64,000 nt of DNA from the NCBI RefSeq assembly GCF_000264995.1, contig NW_006767448.1, positions 248,001 through 312,000 of the forward strand. The letters are read 5' to 3'. Position numbers and translations under genes: made by a program. Of this stretch, positions 12,021-22,439 are shown one piece after another. Within the stretch, counting starts at the first letter, position 1; each line of letters opens with the position of its first letter. Origin of the DNA: Punctularia strigosozonata HHB-11173 SS5 (taxonomy: Eukaryota; Basidiomycota; Agaricomycetes; Corticiales; Punctulariaceae). The notes beneath the pieces are model-generated. The model searched no databases. It was not told the origin of the DNA and worked only from the letters and a program-made list of their open reading frames with translations.

Positions 12021-12235
12021 TCAGATCAAGCTTTCCGTGTTGGTGCCTAAGCTCGCCCTGAACGCCAGCACAAAAGCGGTTGAAACACCTCCGAAGATCC
12101 CAACGCCGGCCAACCACTGATAGGCCGTCATAACCACGTCGCCATCCTTGGGCGGCTTTTTGTGAAGCGCCTCCACGCAGGCCAGCAAACGTGCCTTGAT
12201 GTTGAGTGCTTTAAAGACGTTGCTGAGACGAAGCC
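12021..12235 (-). CDS. Possible small membrane protein, 3' exon only, unrecognised
   Basis: A minus-strand frame ending at a TGA (12021-12023) reads NVFKALNIKARLLACVEALH, then KKPPKDGDVVMTAYQWLAGV and GIFGGVSTAFVLAFRASLG. The last part is one hydrophobic helix. A likely acceptor (TCTCAG) lies just upstream near 12,235; I could not find a convincing first exon, and the WSC gene starts on the other strand at 12,256. It could be a small single-helix protein or itself a relic. Confidence 0.35.
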
Positions 12236-12255
12236 GGCGTCAGGCGACGTGCACC

Positions 12256-13228
12256 ATGCGCAGCTCAGTCTTGATCTTCGTTGCGTCGGCCGTTCTCTCG
12301 TCGGCACTCGCGGTTGCGACACCCTTGGTCGGGAGGGCTACATCGGACCCGCCAGCTTTGCCAGAAAACTGGGTCACCGAGATCGCTTGCGCGGTCGACG
12401 ACCCCGGTCGAGTGATCGCGAACGATGTCACCACCGTGAACCAACACGACACGCCTGCTTCGTGCGTCGACGAGTGCGCGTCCAAGGGGTTCAACTTCGC
12501 CGGCGTCGAGTTCAGCGACGAATGCCACTGCGGGACGGGCTTCGCCGGAGGAGTGCGGCCCGAGATCGCCCCCGCTTCCGACTGCAACATGACGTGCACG
12601 GGGAACAGCTCGCAGATATGCGGCGGGGCATGGCGAATCCAGGTAGCACCTGTCTCATTCGAATCCTCGCAGGGTCGCTGAACCTAACGGCCTCTTGATA
12701 GATCTTCAGGTCTCTGGTCGACGTAACCGCTCCTCCCAGCTCCCCGAGCCAGCCGGCGACGACCGCAGCCAGCTCTCCGCCCAGCACCTCCGCCACGATC
12801 TCCTCCACGTCGCCCGCCCAGCCGTCCATGTCCACGCGCCCGCAGCGGCCTCCCGTGTCCCCCGTCGGCTGGACGACACGCTTCGAGTGCGCCACCGACG
12901 TCCCGACGCGGGTGCTCGCGGACATCGAGACCCTGCTCCTCGACGACAACGCGCCCGCGACGTGCATCGCCGCGTGCGCCGCGGACGGCTTCACGTTCGC
13001 CGGGGTCGAGTTCAGCGACGAGTGCCACTGCGGCACGGGCTTCGCCGGCGGGGTCCCGCCCCAGGTCGCGCCGACGTCCAACTGCGACATGGCTTGTACC
13101 GGTGACGCCGATCAAACTTGCGGAGGAGTCTGGAGCATCGAGGCGAGTATGCTTGTGTCGCGTTCGTCTGTGCTGGCGATTGACGTTCGTTCGTTCGTTA
13201 GATCTTCGAGGCTCCCGGTACCAACTGA
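12256..13228 (+). CDS. Secreted protein with two WSC domains (copy 1)
   Basis: Exons 12256-12642, 12702-13142 and 13202-13228 give 284 aa. A signal peptide (SSVLIFVASAVLSSALA) precedes WSC 1, with CVDECASKGFNFAGVEFSDE, CHCGTGFAGG and CNMTCTGNSSQICGG. A Pro/Ser/Thr-rich linker follows, then WSC 2 with CIAACAADGFTFAGVEFSDE, CHCGTGFAGG and CTGDADQTCGG. WSC modules are eight-cysteine carbohydrate-binding domains of fungal wall-stress sensors and secreted lectin-like proteins. No membrane helix or catalytic domain follows, so a secreted wall- or glucan-binding role is inferred. The second intron (13143-13201) has a GC donor; splicing it adds the short tail IFEAPGTN, whereas read-through would give a longer basic tail. 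A second gene of the same design lies at 17.8-18.5 kb. Confidence 0.85.
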
Positions 13229-13761
13229 AACTGCAAGGCGTCGTTAAGACATTCCCTATGACCGACCTAGTGAACATGCTGCATACTCTGCCGATCCTTT
13301 CCTACCACCGCTCTTTTCCTGGCCTCGGCCGCATAATCATCCTCGGATCCCTAACCCGTCCTTGAATTCACACTGTTATGGATCGCCTATCTCTGTTCTT
13401 CTGATAGAATACCTCTTCGATCTGTACTATGGAAGTTTCTTGTTTGATACCAATGTTGTACGTACTTGCGACTCGGATGTTTGCGATACCAATTTCGTAT
13501 CAATGTGAACGGGCTCGAATGTCACCCAGTGGAAAGCGGGAACCTCCCGATATCACGCACAGTATGTCCATGTCATGGAATAGAAAAGGGGTAAAGATGC
13601 CTAGTACGTTGGTGAGCTTGCCACGGGTGTAGTACGAAGTCAAGACTCGAGAGCGAATTGATCGGCGCGGGAGAGAAAATAACCTCCGCTTCCACCTTCG
13701 CTCACTCTCCTCCGTCCTCGCTCTGTATATCTAGGACATCTTCACAACATACATCGGAGCT

Positions 13762-16150
13762 ATGGGAGCAAACACTAAAAGCGCCAAGAAACGGTCTGTG
13801 CCATTCGCGGACGGCGTCCCAGAGGCCAAGAAGGCGCACCTGGACAAAGGGAAAGGGAAGAAAACAGCCAAACCTTCCGCACCGGCGAAGGCGCCCGCAC
13901 CAGCAAAGTCTCGCAGCAAACCCATTACCAAGTCAGCTGCGCCAGACACGCCCTCCGAGTCGGAGGAAGAGTTTGACGAGGAAGGTTTCTCCGACGCGGA
14001 CCAGGCGATGGCAGAGGAAGGGGACGAAGACGGCGGAGACGATATGGACGTGGACGAAGATGGAAAACCTCCCAAGGATCCCAACGGTGCGTACCTTTTC
14101 CTATTCTTTTCAAAAACGAAGAAATGTGAACCATGCTACTTTACAGCTGCCCGAGAATCGCACAAAGCCCAGCGAGCTCTCCACGCTCAACGAAAAGCGT
14201 CAAAACCGCACTCTGATCTCCTCTCGTCCGCTAAGCAAGTATGGGCGCTCGCACGGCAGCACGACATCCCAGCCGCGGAGCGAAAAAAGCACATCCACGA
14301 CCTGATGGAAGTCATCCGGGGACACATCAAGGAAGTCGTGCTGAAGCACGATGCGAGCCGGATCGTGCAGACGGTAGTCAAATACGGTGGGCAGAAGGAA
14401 CGGGATGAGATCGCGGCGGAGCTGAAGGGCGAGTACGTGAAGCTTGCTCAGAGCAGATATTCGAAGGTCAGTCTTCTCACTCACGTCCGTACCGGTCGAG
14501 GAGCTCGTTCGATGATGCCTCCGCGTGCAGTTCCTCGTCACCAAGCTCATCCGCCTCTGCCCTACACATCGGTCCTCGATCCTTACCGAGTTCCAGGGGA
14601 ACGTCATCCGGCTGTTGCTACACCGCGAAGCGACCTCTGTCCTCGCGGACGCGTTCGAGCTGTACGCCAACGCATACGAACGCTCGATTCTTCTCCGCGA
14701 CTTTTATGGGAAGGAGATCGCGTTGTTCGGCGGGACGTTGACGAAAGGAAGCGATGCAGACAAGGAGAAGGCGAAGAAGGGGCTGATCGGCTATGTGGAG
14801 GGCGTTGACGGTGACAGGAGAAAACGGTTGTTGGCTGCCGTGAAGGAGAACTTGGTGACCATGTGAGCTTAACGTTCCAACGTTCGACGGTTCAGGGCGC
14901 TTCGTGGCTGACGCCGCCTGCCAGATTCAACAACCCGGACAAAGGCGCTGTCACGCATGCGATCGTGCACAGGGCGCTTTGGGAGTATCTCACTGCGACA
15001 CACGCGGTCGAAGACCGATCGGAGCGAGAAAAGCTTTTCAGGGAGGTCTTCGAGACGTGCGTGTTCGACGGTCCTCCTCCGCCGCGTCCCTTTGGCTTAC
15101 GCGTGATCCAGATGCCAAGACGTGCTCGCCGAGATGGTGCACACGAAGGATGGCTCGCGCGCCGTACGGGAGTTCATCGTGCGCGGCACCGCGAAGGACC
15201 GCAAGCACATCGTCAAGGCGCTCAAACCGCACATCGAACGCATGTGCCTCGACGACGAGGCGCAGCTCGTCCTCTTCACCTGCCTCGACGTCATCGACGA
15301 CACCAAGTTGCTCGCCAAGTCGATCGTCGCCGCCATCGCCGAGAGCACGCGCACGCTCCTGGGTAGCCCGCAGGGCCGGCGGGCGCTACTGTATCTGATC
15401 GTGCCGCGGAGCACGCGACACTTCACGCCAGCGCAGGTGCGGACGATACGCGAGACGGACGAGGTGAGGGACGGGAAGGATGGGGGTGAGGGGACGAGCA
15501 AGAAGGACGCGGAGTTGAGGAGGAAGGAGGTGCGGGAGGCGGCGAGCGAGGAGCTGATCAAGGGGATCGTCGTGGAGGGCAAAGAGGCGTGGAGAGACCC
15601 CGGCGGCAGTTTGGTGGTGGGTGATGTGATGCTGTATGCGGAGGGCGGTCAGTGCTGTTCGTCTCTCGCTCAGCAACTTGTTTTTTTTGAAACATCTATC
15701 CGTTCCACAGACAAATCAGCCGCTATTCAGACGCTCGTCACAGCCCTGTGCGAGCCCTACCCTTCACCCGACGAAAGCAAACCGCATCCCATCGACCTAC
15801 CGCACGCATCGCGGATGTACAAGACCCTCATGCAAGGCGGGCATTTTGACCACTCGTCGAAGTCCATATCTCGGTCACCCTTCTTCTCGCCGTCCGCGTT
15901 CGCCTCCGCCTTCGTAAGGACGTTCTCCGAGGGTGATAGGAAGGACGTCGTGTTGGCGATGGCGAAAGGAGACGGCGCTTTCCTGATCGCGGAGCTGTGC
16001 GAGCGCATACGGGAGGAGGGCAGCGCTGAACAGAAGAGGACGGTCGGCGGATGGTTTGGGCCTAAAGAGCGAGATGCCATTGAAGCGAGCGAGGTCAAAG
16101 GCAAGAAGGTGCTGCTGGAGAAGATTACCACGCTGCAGGCAGCCTTATAG
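13762..16150 (+). CDS. PUF6: Pumilio-family protein Puf6/PUM3 (PUF repeats and CPL domain)
   Basis: Exons 13762-14086, 14147-14466, 14531-14862, 14925-15056, 15112-15647 and 15711-16150 give 694 aa. The N-terminal ~110 residues are Lys-rich, then acidic (SESEEEFDEEGFSDADQAM), as in nucleolar proteins. PUF-type helical repeats follow: VVLKHDASRIVQTVVKYGG, SKFLVTKLIRLCP, GAVTHAIVHRALWEYL, MVHTKDGSRAVREFIVRGTA, SPQGRRALLYLIVP. The C-terminal CPL region ends with LLEKITTLQAAL. Family members (yeast Puf6, human PUM3) bind RNA and act in nucleolar 60S ribosome biogenesis, and yeast Puf6 also represses ASH1 mRNA. All junctions hold frame and no defect is seen. Confidence 0.92.
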
Positions 16151-16271
16151 TGCGGCACCCATCACGCCTCCGGCATCGACTGTCATTATCATAGAGGGGT
16201 ACACGCTGCAAAAGTACAATAGGCTAATTTACAATCCGGGATGACATAGGTAAATCTTATCGGGAGCAAAT

Positions 16272-17240
16272 TTAGTCATAGAACACCAGAGCACGGAGCT
16301 CGATGGACTCGCGGAGCGGCGCGTCGGGTGGCGTAGTGGGGTCTGCAAACGCCGTGTGGGGAGTGAGGACGGCGACGCTGCCGTCCTGGATGGTGTCGAA
16401 ACACTTGATGAGGACGCCCTCGTCAGGCTGCATGCCTCGAACGTACTTCCAGCGGTGGTTGGGGTTGAACTTGACGCCGAACGTCTCGCCGTCCCTGTCG
16501 GGGTACTGCGCAGTCGCGCGTGAGCCACCGTTCGCGAAAGGTAGGGAAGAGAGAGAGAGAGAGCGCGGCGCACCTTGAGCGTGACGGGCTCGAGATCGGC
16601 CTTGGGGTCGACCGACTGGAAGTCGCAGAGCGCGAGAGGCCAATCGTACGCGGCGTGCGAGATCGGGCGCCAGAGGTTGATGATCTGGAACCGTTTCTGG
16701 AGGAGCTTGTCGGCGTCTTCGGGGACGTGCCGGCGCACGCGGGCGATGGCGGATTCGTTGGTCTGGTCGACGTGCACCTGCGGCACCGGCTGGCGCTTGT
16801 CCGGCGTGTCCTCCTTCACGTCGGGACGGCGGCGGCGTATCGCTGTGGAAAATGACATGTGCAGTGAGGTCTCCGGGGCAAACGAGTGAATGGCGCGAGT
16901 AACGCTACGTACTGTGGTCGAAGAAGACGACACGGCTCGCGCCCGTGAGCTCCTTCAGGAGAGCCTCGCTCTCGGGGTAGTACTCGTTGTAGATCTCCTC
17001 GTCGGTCTGGAATCGTGTGTGTTTCGTGGGACGCCTGAAGAACCGGAAGCCGTTCTTGTCGAGCGCGACGCTGTCCTCCTTTCCGCGGAGGTTCTCGATC
17101 TCCAGGTTATGCGGGGCGCGGTCGAAGTTGCGCTGCCTCTCCCCCGTCGCGGAATCGGCGTTGATGTTCTGCCAGCCCTTTGAGCCGTCCGCAGGGGGTA
17201 CGTAGTATAGGAGCTCGGCGATTACGGTGTCGGCGGACAT
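16272..17240 (-). CDS. CmcJ/AsaB/GA4-desaturase-like oxidoreductase
   Basis: Three exons (16913-17240, 16574-16842, 16272-16505, read leftward) give 276 aa. Family blocks: AELLYYVPPADGSKGWQNIN, PHNLEIENLRGKEDSVALDK, RVVFFDHTIRRRRPDVKED, VHVDQTNESAIARVRRHVPE, RFQIINLWRPISHAAYDWPL, LALCDFQSVD, HRWKYVRGMQPDEGVLIKCF, IELRALVFYD. This matches the fungal group annotated as CmcJ-like methoxylation proteins or AsaB/GA4-desaturase-like hydroxylases, which occur in many secondary-metabolite loci; the His of VHVDQ and the late Arg are typical conserved positions. The substrate is unknown. The start at 17,240 is the first in-frame ATG. It lies in opposite orientation to PUF6, which ends 121 bp away. Confidence 0.82.
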
Positions 17241-17766
17241 GTTAGAGTACGACAACGGGCAGGTCGATGCTGCGAGAGGCGGTTAGGACTTCCAGGTATT
17301 TGTTGGTTGTAATCATCGCGACGGAGCAGGTATCCTCTTATAACGACCTTGTGAGCTATCGCGAATTGCTTTGAATGACGTCAGGAAACGTTCTCATAGC
17401 GCCATGGGAGTCTGAGTAAGACGAGGATGAAATGAGGCGGCTTGCTTTGGCTGACTATGCTGGGTCAGCTTTCTCCTTCCGACCCGGATGTCCAGATGCT
17501 TTGCGAGCTTATGCAAAGGGCGCTGAAACCGGCCGTACCTTGACATGGAACAGAGTCATTGAGAAAGTGCAGAATGTGGGTGGGGTAATGATCAGGTGGG
17601 TCAATGAAGCATAATCGTCACACACGCCTCATGTTTTGGACGACTTCTCCTGGCCGAGGGCTGTTTTATTATCAAATGGCCATCGAGTTTGCTTCCGGCC
17701 CGCGCTGACATATACAATGCAATTGCACAGAACAACAAACACGGATGAGGAAGCTACGATAATGCG

Positions 17767-18527
17767 TCACTCCACAGGATCGTTGAAGAAATAGAGCTGC
17801 ATCCTCTGTACACCTCCGCAAAACTCCCGTCCAGCGTCGCCAGGCAGCGGGCACGTTGAGTTACACTGCGACTGATCCACCGATTCTGCGCCGCCCGAAA
17901 GACTCAAGCCGCACTGGCAATCGACAGCGTCCTCGACGCCTGCATATGGGTAGCCGAGGGTGTCGCAGTAGTCGACGCATTGGCTGACGAGGTCGGTGTT
18001 GTTCGTGAAAGACACGGGCGCGATCGCGTTCGAGAGGGCGGGCGAGGACGCGGTGTCGACGTAGCAGCCCAGGAGCTCGCTTCCTCCCAGGAGCCTTCGA
18101 GATTTGTAGATCTACCCACCGAGCGTATCAGTCGACTCAGGACCACCACCACCACCGATGGATCGATCGTGCTCACCTGGATTCGCCACGATCCGCCGCA
18201 CGTTTCGGAACCGTTCCCCGCGCAGGCCACGTCGCAATCGGACGCAGGCGCGCCCTGCGGCATCGCGCCGTTCGCGTACCCGGTTCCGCAATGGCACTCG
18301 TCGCCGAACTCGACGCCGGCGTAGTCGTACCCCGCGGCCTCGCACCGCACGATGCACGCCTCCACGGTGTTGGCCGGGTCCTGCGTCGTGCGGTCGTTGG
18401 CGATCACTCGGCTCGGGACGTCCACCGCGCAGGGGAACTGGATCGTCCAGTTGAACGGAAGCGGGGCCGATTGGCCGATCGCGGAACAAACGGCGCCCAG
18501 CAGAGGCAAGAGGACTGCGCGGCGCAT
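17767..18527 (-). CDS. Secreted protein with two WSC domains (copy 2)
   Basis: Two exons (18177-18527 and 17767-18111, read leftward) give 231 aa. A signal peptide (RRAVLLPLLGAVCSAIGQS) precedes WSC 1, with CIVRCEAAGYDYAGVEFGDE, CHCGTGYANG and CAGNGSETCGG. A shorter linker follows, then WSC 2 beginning GCYVDTASSPALSNAIAPVS, with QCVDYCDTLGYPYAGVEDAV and DCQCGLSLSGG, ending FCGGVQRMQLYFFNDPVE. The design matches the gene at 12.3 kb, and the first intron follows the same WRIQ codons in both, which points to shared descent. A wall- or carbohydrate-binding role is inferred from the domain. Confidence 0.85.
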
Positions 18528-19346
18528 CCACGCAGCAGATGACGATGATGATGAGCTTGAGCGATACGGGTGTCGTGCTCGTCGCCGGGAACAGCGGAGG
18601 CAGCCATCTTGAGCCTACCGGTACTTATGTCACGTTGCTGCGCCCTGCGTTACGGGCACGGGGGAGGGCGACACAACTAACGTTCCTTGCTTTATTGATC
18701 CCGCGTCCATCGGCCATGGATCTGCTGCGTGTTGCCAGGATCACCACCGCGCGCCGATCTACGTCCTACGGATCTCAGATCTGAGCGGCACCAGACGAAT
18801 AATCGCCGCCGGAACGCGTCCAAGTCCGGGTGCGTGTATTCACTGCAGTTATGCGCACGGACGCAAGCAAGGTACATATGGACGTTCGGGCGTACGTTTG
18901 ATGTGGAGACGAGTTAACGAGGGTTTGAACTGTGTCGCAAGGTTCAAGCCGACAGCTTTGACGTTGACATTTTCCCCCTAGTCCACAGCAAAGTGAAGCC
19001 TAGCCCAAGGCCATGTTATGGTCCTGAGTGAATGTTGGAAATGACGGTAAACGGGCTGGTGCAAGCCGCGGCCGTGGCCAACTTGGATGAAATTTCGTGG
19101 GAACCTTTGAAAGAATCTCAGGGTCGCAACGAACGCAACACAGGCATTCCTTCAATCCCGCGTTGATGCACTCCAGATGATACAATGTAATGGATTTGAT
19201 CGTGACTTATATGTACAAAATCGTTCACAAACCTCCAATGACGACGGGGAGATGAACTCGAAACGATAAATGCTCGTCGTTGAGCGAGCGATTGGCTACC
19301 GGATACCCAACTCGGGATCGGTGACGATGCGCGGGGTTTGCCCGGT

Positions 19347-21586
19347 CTACTCTTCCTGAGCAAGCAACCTCGCATTGGCGGAGCGTTCGCGGAAGCTGCA
19401 CCTAAACGGCGCAGGGTGCCTGTGCATGCACAGTCAGCGCTCCGGCAGACAGGAACCTCCGTCGGCGTCGCATGCAAACTCACGTCACGATGCCGTGCAA
19501 CATGTTCGCTTCGAGCTTCTCCCCCTTTACGGGCTGGATGTCGCAAACGGCCAACGCGGTCGCCGCCATGCTGAGCAGGGATTGCTCGCCGAACCACCGT
19601 CCGGGACAGATCCGCCTAAGTGCGGTCAAGCCGTAAGCTCTGAGCGCCGCGGGCAGGTCAACTCGCGAAGACTGACCTGCCGTAACCGAAGGCAGCGACG
19701 TTGGGATGCTGGGCGTTGGGATCAAGTTTGCCGTCCTTGTCTAGGAAGCGGTCAGGCTTGAAGACTTCGGGCTCGGGATATGCCTTCTCATCGCGGAGTA
19801 TCGCCCTAACAGGTGGATCGTCAAACACATGGGTATCATCACGTTGAACCGTGTCTTACCAGGTGTTCCCGATGACCATAGAGCCCTTTGGTATATGATA
19901 TCCGCGGTACTCATCCGCCTCCGTGTTGGAATGGACGATGCCGAGAGGCGTAATAGGCTGCCATCTCAGCACCTCTCTGCACACCGCAACCACGAACGGG
20001 AGCTGTTCGAAGTCGGCGAACTCTGTCGTAGGATGAGACAGCGCTCTAGATGAACCTCAAACAACTTGCCCGGCAATCGATTTGGGCCAACGACGGAGTC
20101 GATCTCCTGTTGGGCTCGCTTCTGAAGATCGGGATGCATAGCCATTGCCAGGATAAAGGTTTCCATCGCGGAAATGGTCTGCAACACGAGTTGGTTGGGT
20201 ATTCTAGGCGGAACACGGCTTACTGACAGTATCTGCTCCAGCTAAGAGAAAATCGTCAGGGGTGAGTCCAATCACGCCGACTGAACCACTGACCCAGGTA
20301 CGCGATACCAGCGACATTGCGAACTACCTCCTCTTCGAATCCACGCTCGCTTTCTTCAGGGATGCGACTCAGCATAGTTTCCGTCATCGATTGCGAATGC
20401 ATTCCTTGCGACTTGCGGGATGTTAGTATTAATAGCGATTGCGCAGGTTCATACTGGACGACGTACTATTAATTTCTTGGCTTCTTCGAACGGAGCTCCC
20501 CACATCTCCTCCGCCTGTTTTCTCCATATCTTTGCCTTACGCTTGAACGCAGCGCCGGGGAACCAATCAGGCACATATTTCACTAGACGTGATATAGCGA
20601 GTCAGATGAAATACGATGCAGTGAAACGCGCCCATACAGATCGGGAGCCTATCGACCAGGAAGGTTCCAGGTACGCCGGCCTCGGCGAATCCCTCCAACG
20701 CTTCTTTGATTTTGAGCATGAATTTGTTATTCTCGTCCCGTACGTCGATACCATACGCCACTTTGAATATCACCGCCGTTTGCGTTCTGGGAGCATGTGC
20801 ACGACGCTATATCGACGGCGCGCGACAGAAGTGAGAGCTCGAGATACGTACCGTCGGATGTGGACCGGAAATTCCTCTGGATCTTGCAAGATCTTCAGGA
20901 CGAGCGCGCGTGCCTCTTTCAGTTGCAGGGGTTGGTAGTTGACGACCTCCTTGTAGTTCATCAGCTGGTGGAACTCGCGCCTGTGGCGTCTCCAGGATTC
21001 GCCATAGTGCATGAGACCCAACGATTGGGTCCATCCGCATCTACAAACGCTGGATCTAAGTGGATGATATCGATCAGGTCAGAAGTAAACTTACAGTTCG
21101 GTGATCATCGGCATCCTCGGGCGATCAGAGTACTGAGCGCTCATGAGACTCTGAGGACACGGTCACAAGGCAATGTCTTACAATTGTAGATCGCTTGTCG
21201 AACAAGTCGTGCGTCGCTTGAAGTGAGTTCAATACCACGGTAGTCACTCCCAGCGACTCAAACGAGACGACATCTCCTACATCAGAGGATAGCGATCCAT
21301 CAACCATACATAACATGCACCCTCAAATATTTCGTACCGTACACCTCGCTCCATGCCTTGTATGTCAGCCAAGGCTTGTCATCGGGGACGCTTGTCCCGA
21401 CCAAGAACTTGCCTATGCAGGTATAAGCTCATGAGTCGATGACAATGAGTCATGCTTACCAGGAGGCCCAGGAGGAAGCGGAAGGCCACGTGGATTGTCG
21501 ATGCGCCTTCGGATCTTCTGAGCGAGTAGAAAGCTCGCAAAGAGGGCGAGGGGTGCGCAAAGAACTGCGATAACGTAGTTCAGCAT
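19347..21586 (-). CDS. Cytochrome P450 monooxygenase, apparently intact
   Basis: Starts with a membrane anchor (VIAVLCAPLALFASFLLAQK) and the proline hinge GLPLPPGPPGK at 21.5 kb. Exons then carry GDVVSFESLGVTTVVLNSLQ, MHYGESWRRHRREFHQLM, the I-helix motif DDFLLAGADT, the K-helix CREVLRW (Glu-x2-Arg), EVFKPDRFLDKDG and, across an intron, the heme-binding FGYGRRICPGRWFGEQSLL. The C-terminus reads HPAPFRCSFRERSANARLLA and stops at 19,347. Conserved motifs are complete, and the length is about 500 aa over roughly a dozen exons. It belongs to the large class-II (ER-membrane) fungal P450 group often named after O-methylsterigmatocystin oxidoreductase; the substrate is unknown. An FAD monooxygenase lies 0.85 kb upstream on the same strand. 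Confidence 0.88.
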
Positions 21587-22439
21587 GGGTGGGCGAAAAA
21601 GCTGGACTGCACTTGAAAGCACCGGCGCGCCGTGTGCCCCATTCGTTATATATACGCCCCGGCGGCAGCAAAGTTAAGACTGCATTCAGTCGTTGGAAAG
21701 AATCGAAGCCATCGCGCCGCCGCTGCGGGTTCCAGAGGTGAGAAGATCGTTACAAGATGAGCATCGCGAAGTCGTAGAGAAATCTGCAGTAGTCAATGAA
21801 CGGGCCATACGTGTCACATCGCTGACTACGAACGGCGATAGATAACGTACATTCGTTGGCGGTAAGGCGGGGCGAGTGCGTGATCGCGACCCAGTCGAAG
21901 GTTGGGCACCTGAAGACGTTTTGAAGTATAACAGAGTCTGCATTCCGGTGGCGACCTGTCGTAGACCGATCCTAAGACAGGATCGTGCATCACGTAAAAT
22001 CCTACGCCCAATGAAGCATCGACAATGCGAGTTATAGGGGCCGATGCATAATCCTTTTGGGCGCGGAAGTCTAAAGCGAACACCTCGCTAGAGATAAGAG
22101 TCATGGGCAATGTAATTACCATCCGGCGATAGCGAGCAAAAGTACAAACGGGTCATAAAGTAGAGTGCGGTGTCTGTGCAGAATTCGAAGGCGCGTCACG
22201 AAATGGAATATCGCACCGAATGAATACAGCGATGCAATGCGACGCGGGGTATACATGAGTCTCCTTTCTTGCGTTCGGTTTATTCTTCCCGGAGGCGCTC
22301 GTCAATCTGCAGTACCGGCGAGCTTCCCGCGGCGTCGTCTTGTCCGCTTCCTGGCCGACGTTCCTAGGGTCGCGACGCGGACCCCGACAGCGCTCTTGCG
22401 AGCGCCATTGATTACTCAAAGCAAGTCTTCAACGGGCTT
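21587..22439. other. Intergenic stretch between P450 and FAD monooxygenase
   Basis: About 850 bp, presumably holding the P450 promoter and the 3' end of the FAD gene. A minus-strand open stretch near 21,830-22,120 has no recognisable domain. Nothing else was seen. Confidence 0.4.

Noticed and set aside
16540-16565. GA-rich simple repeat
   Set aside because: It lies inside an intron of the CmcJ/AsaB-like gene and is an ordinary microsatellite.
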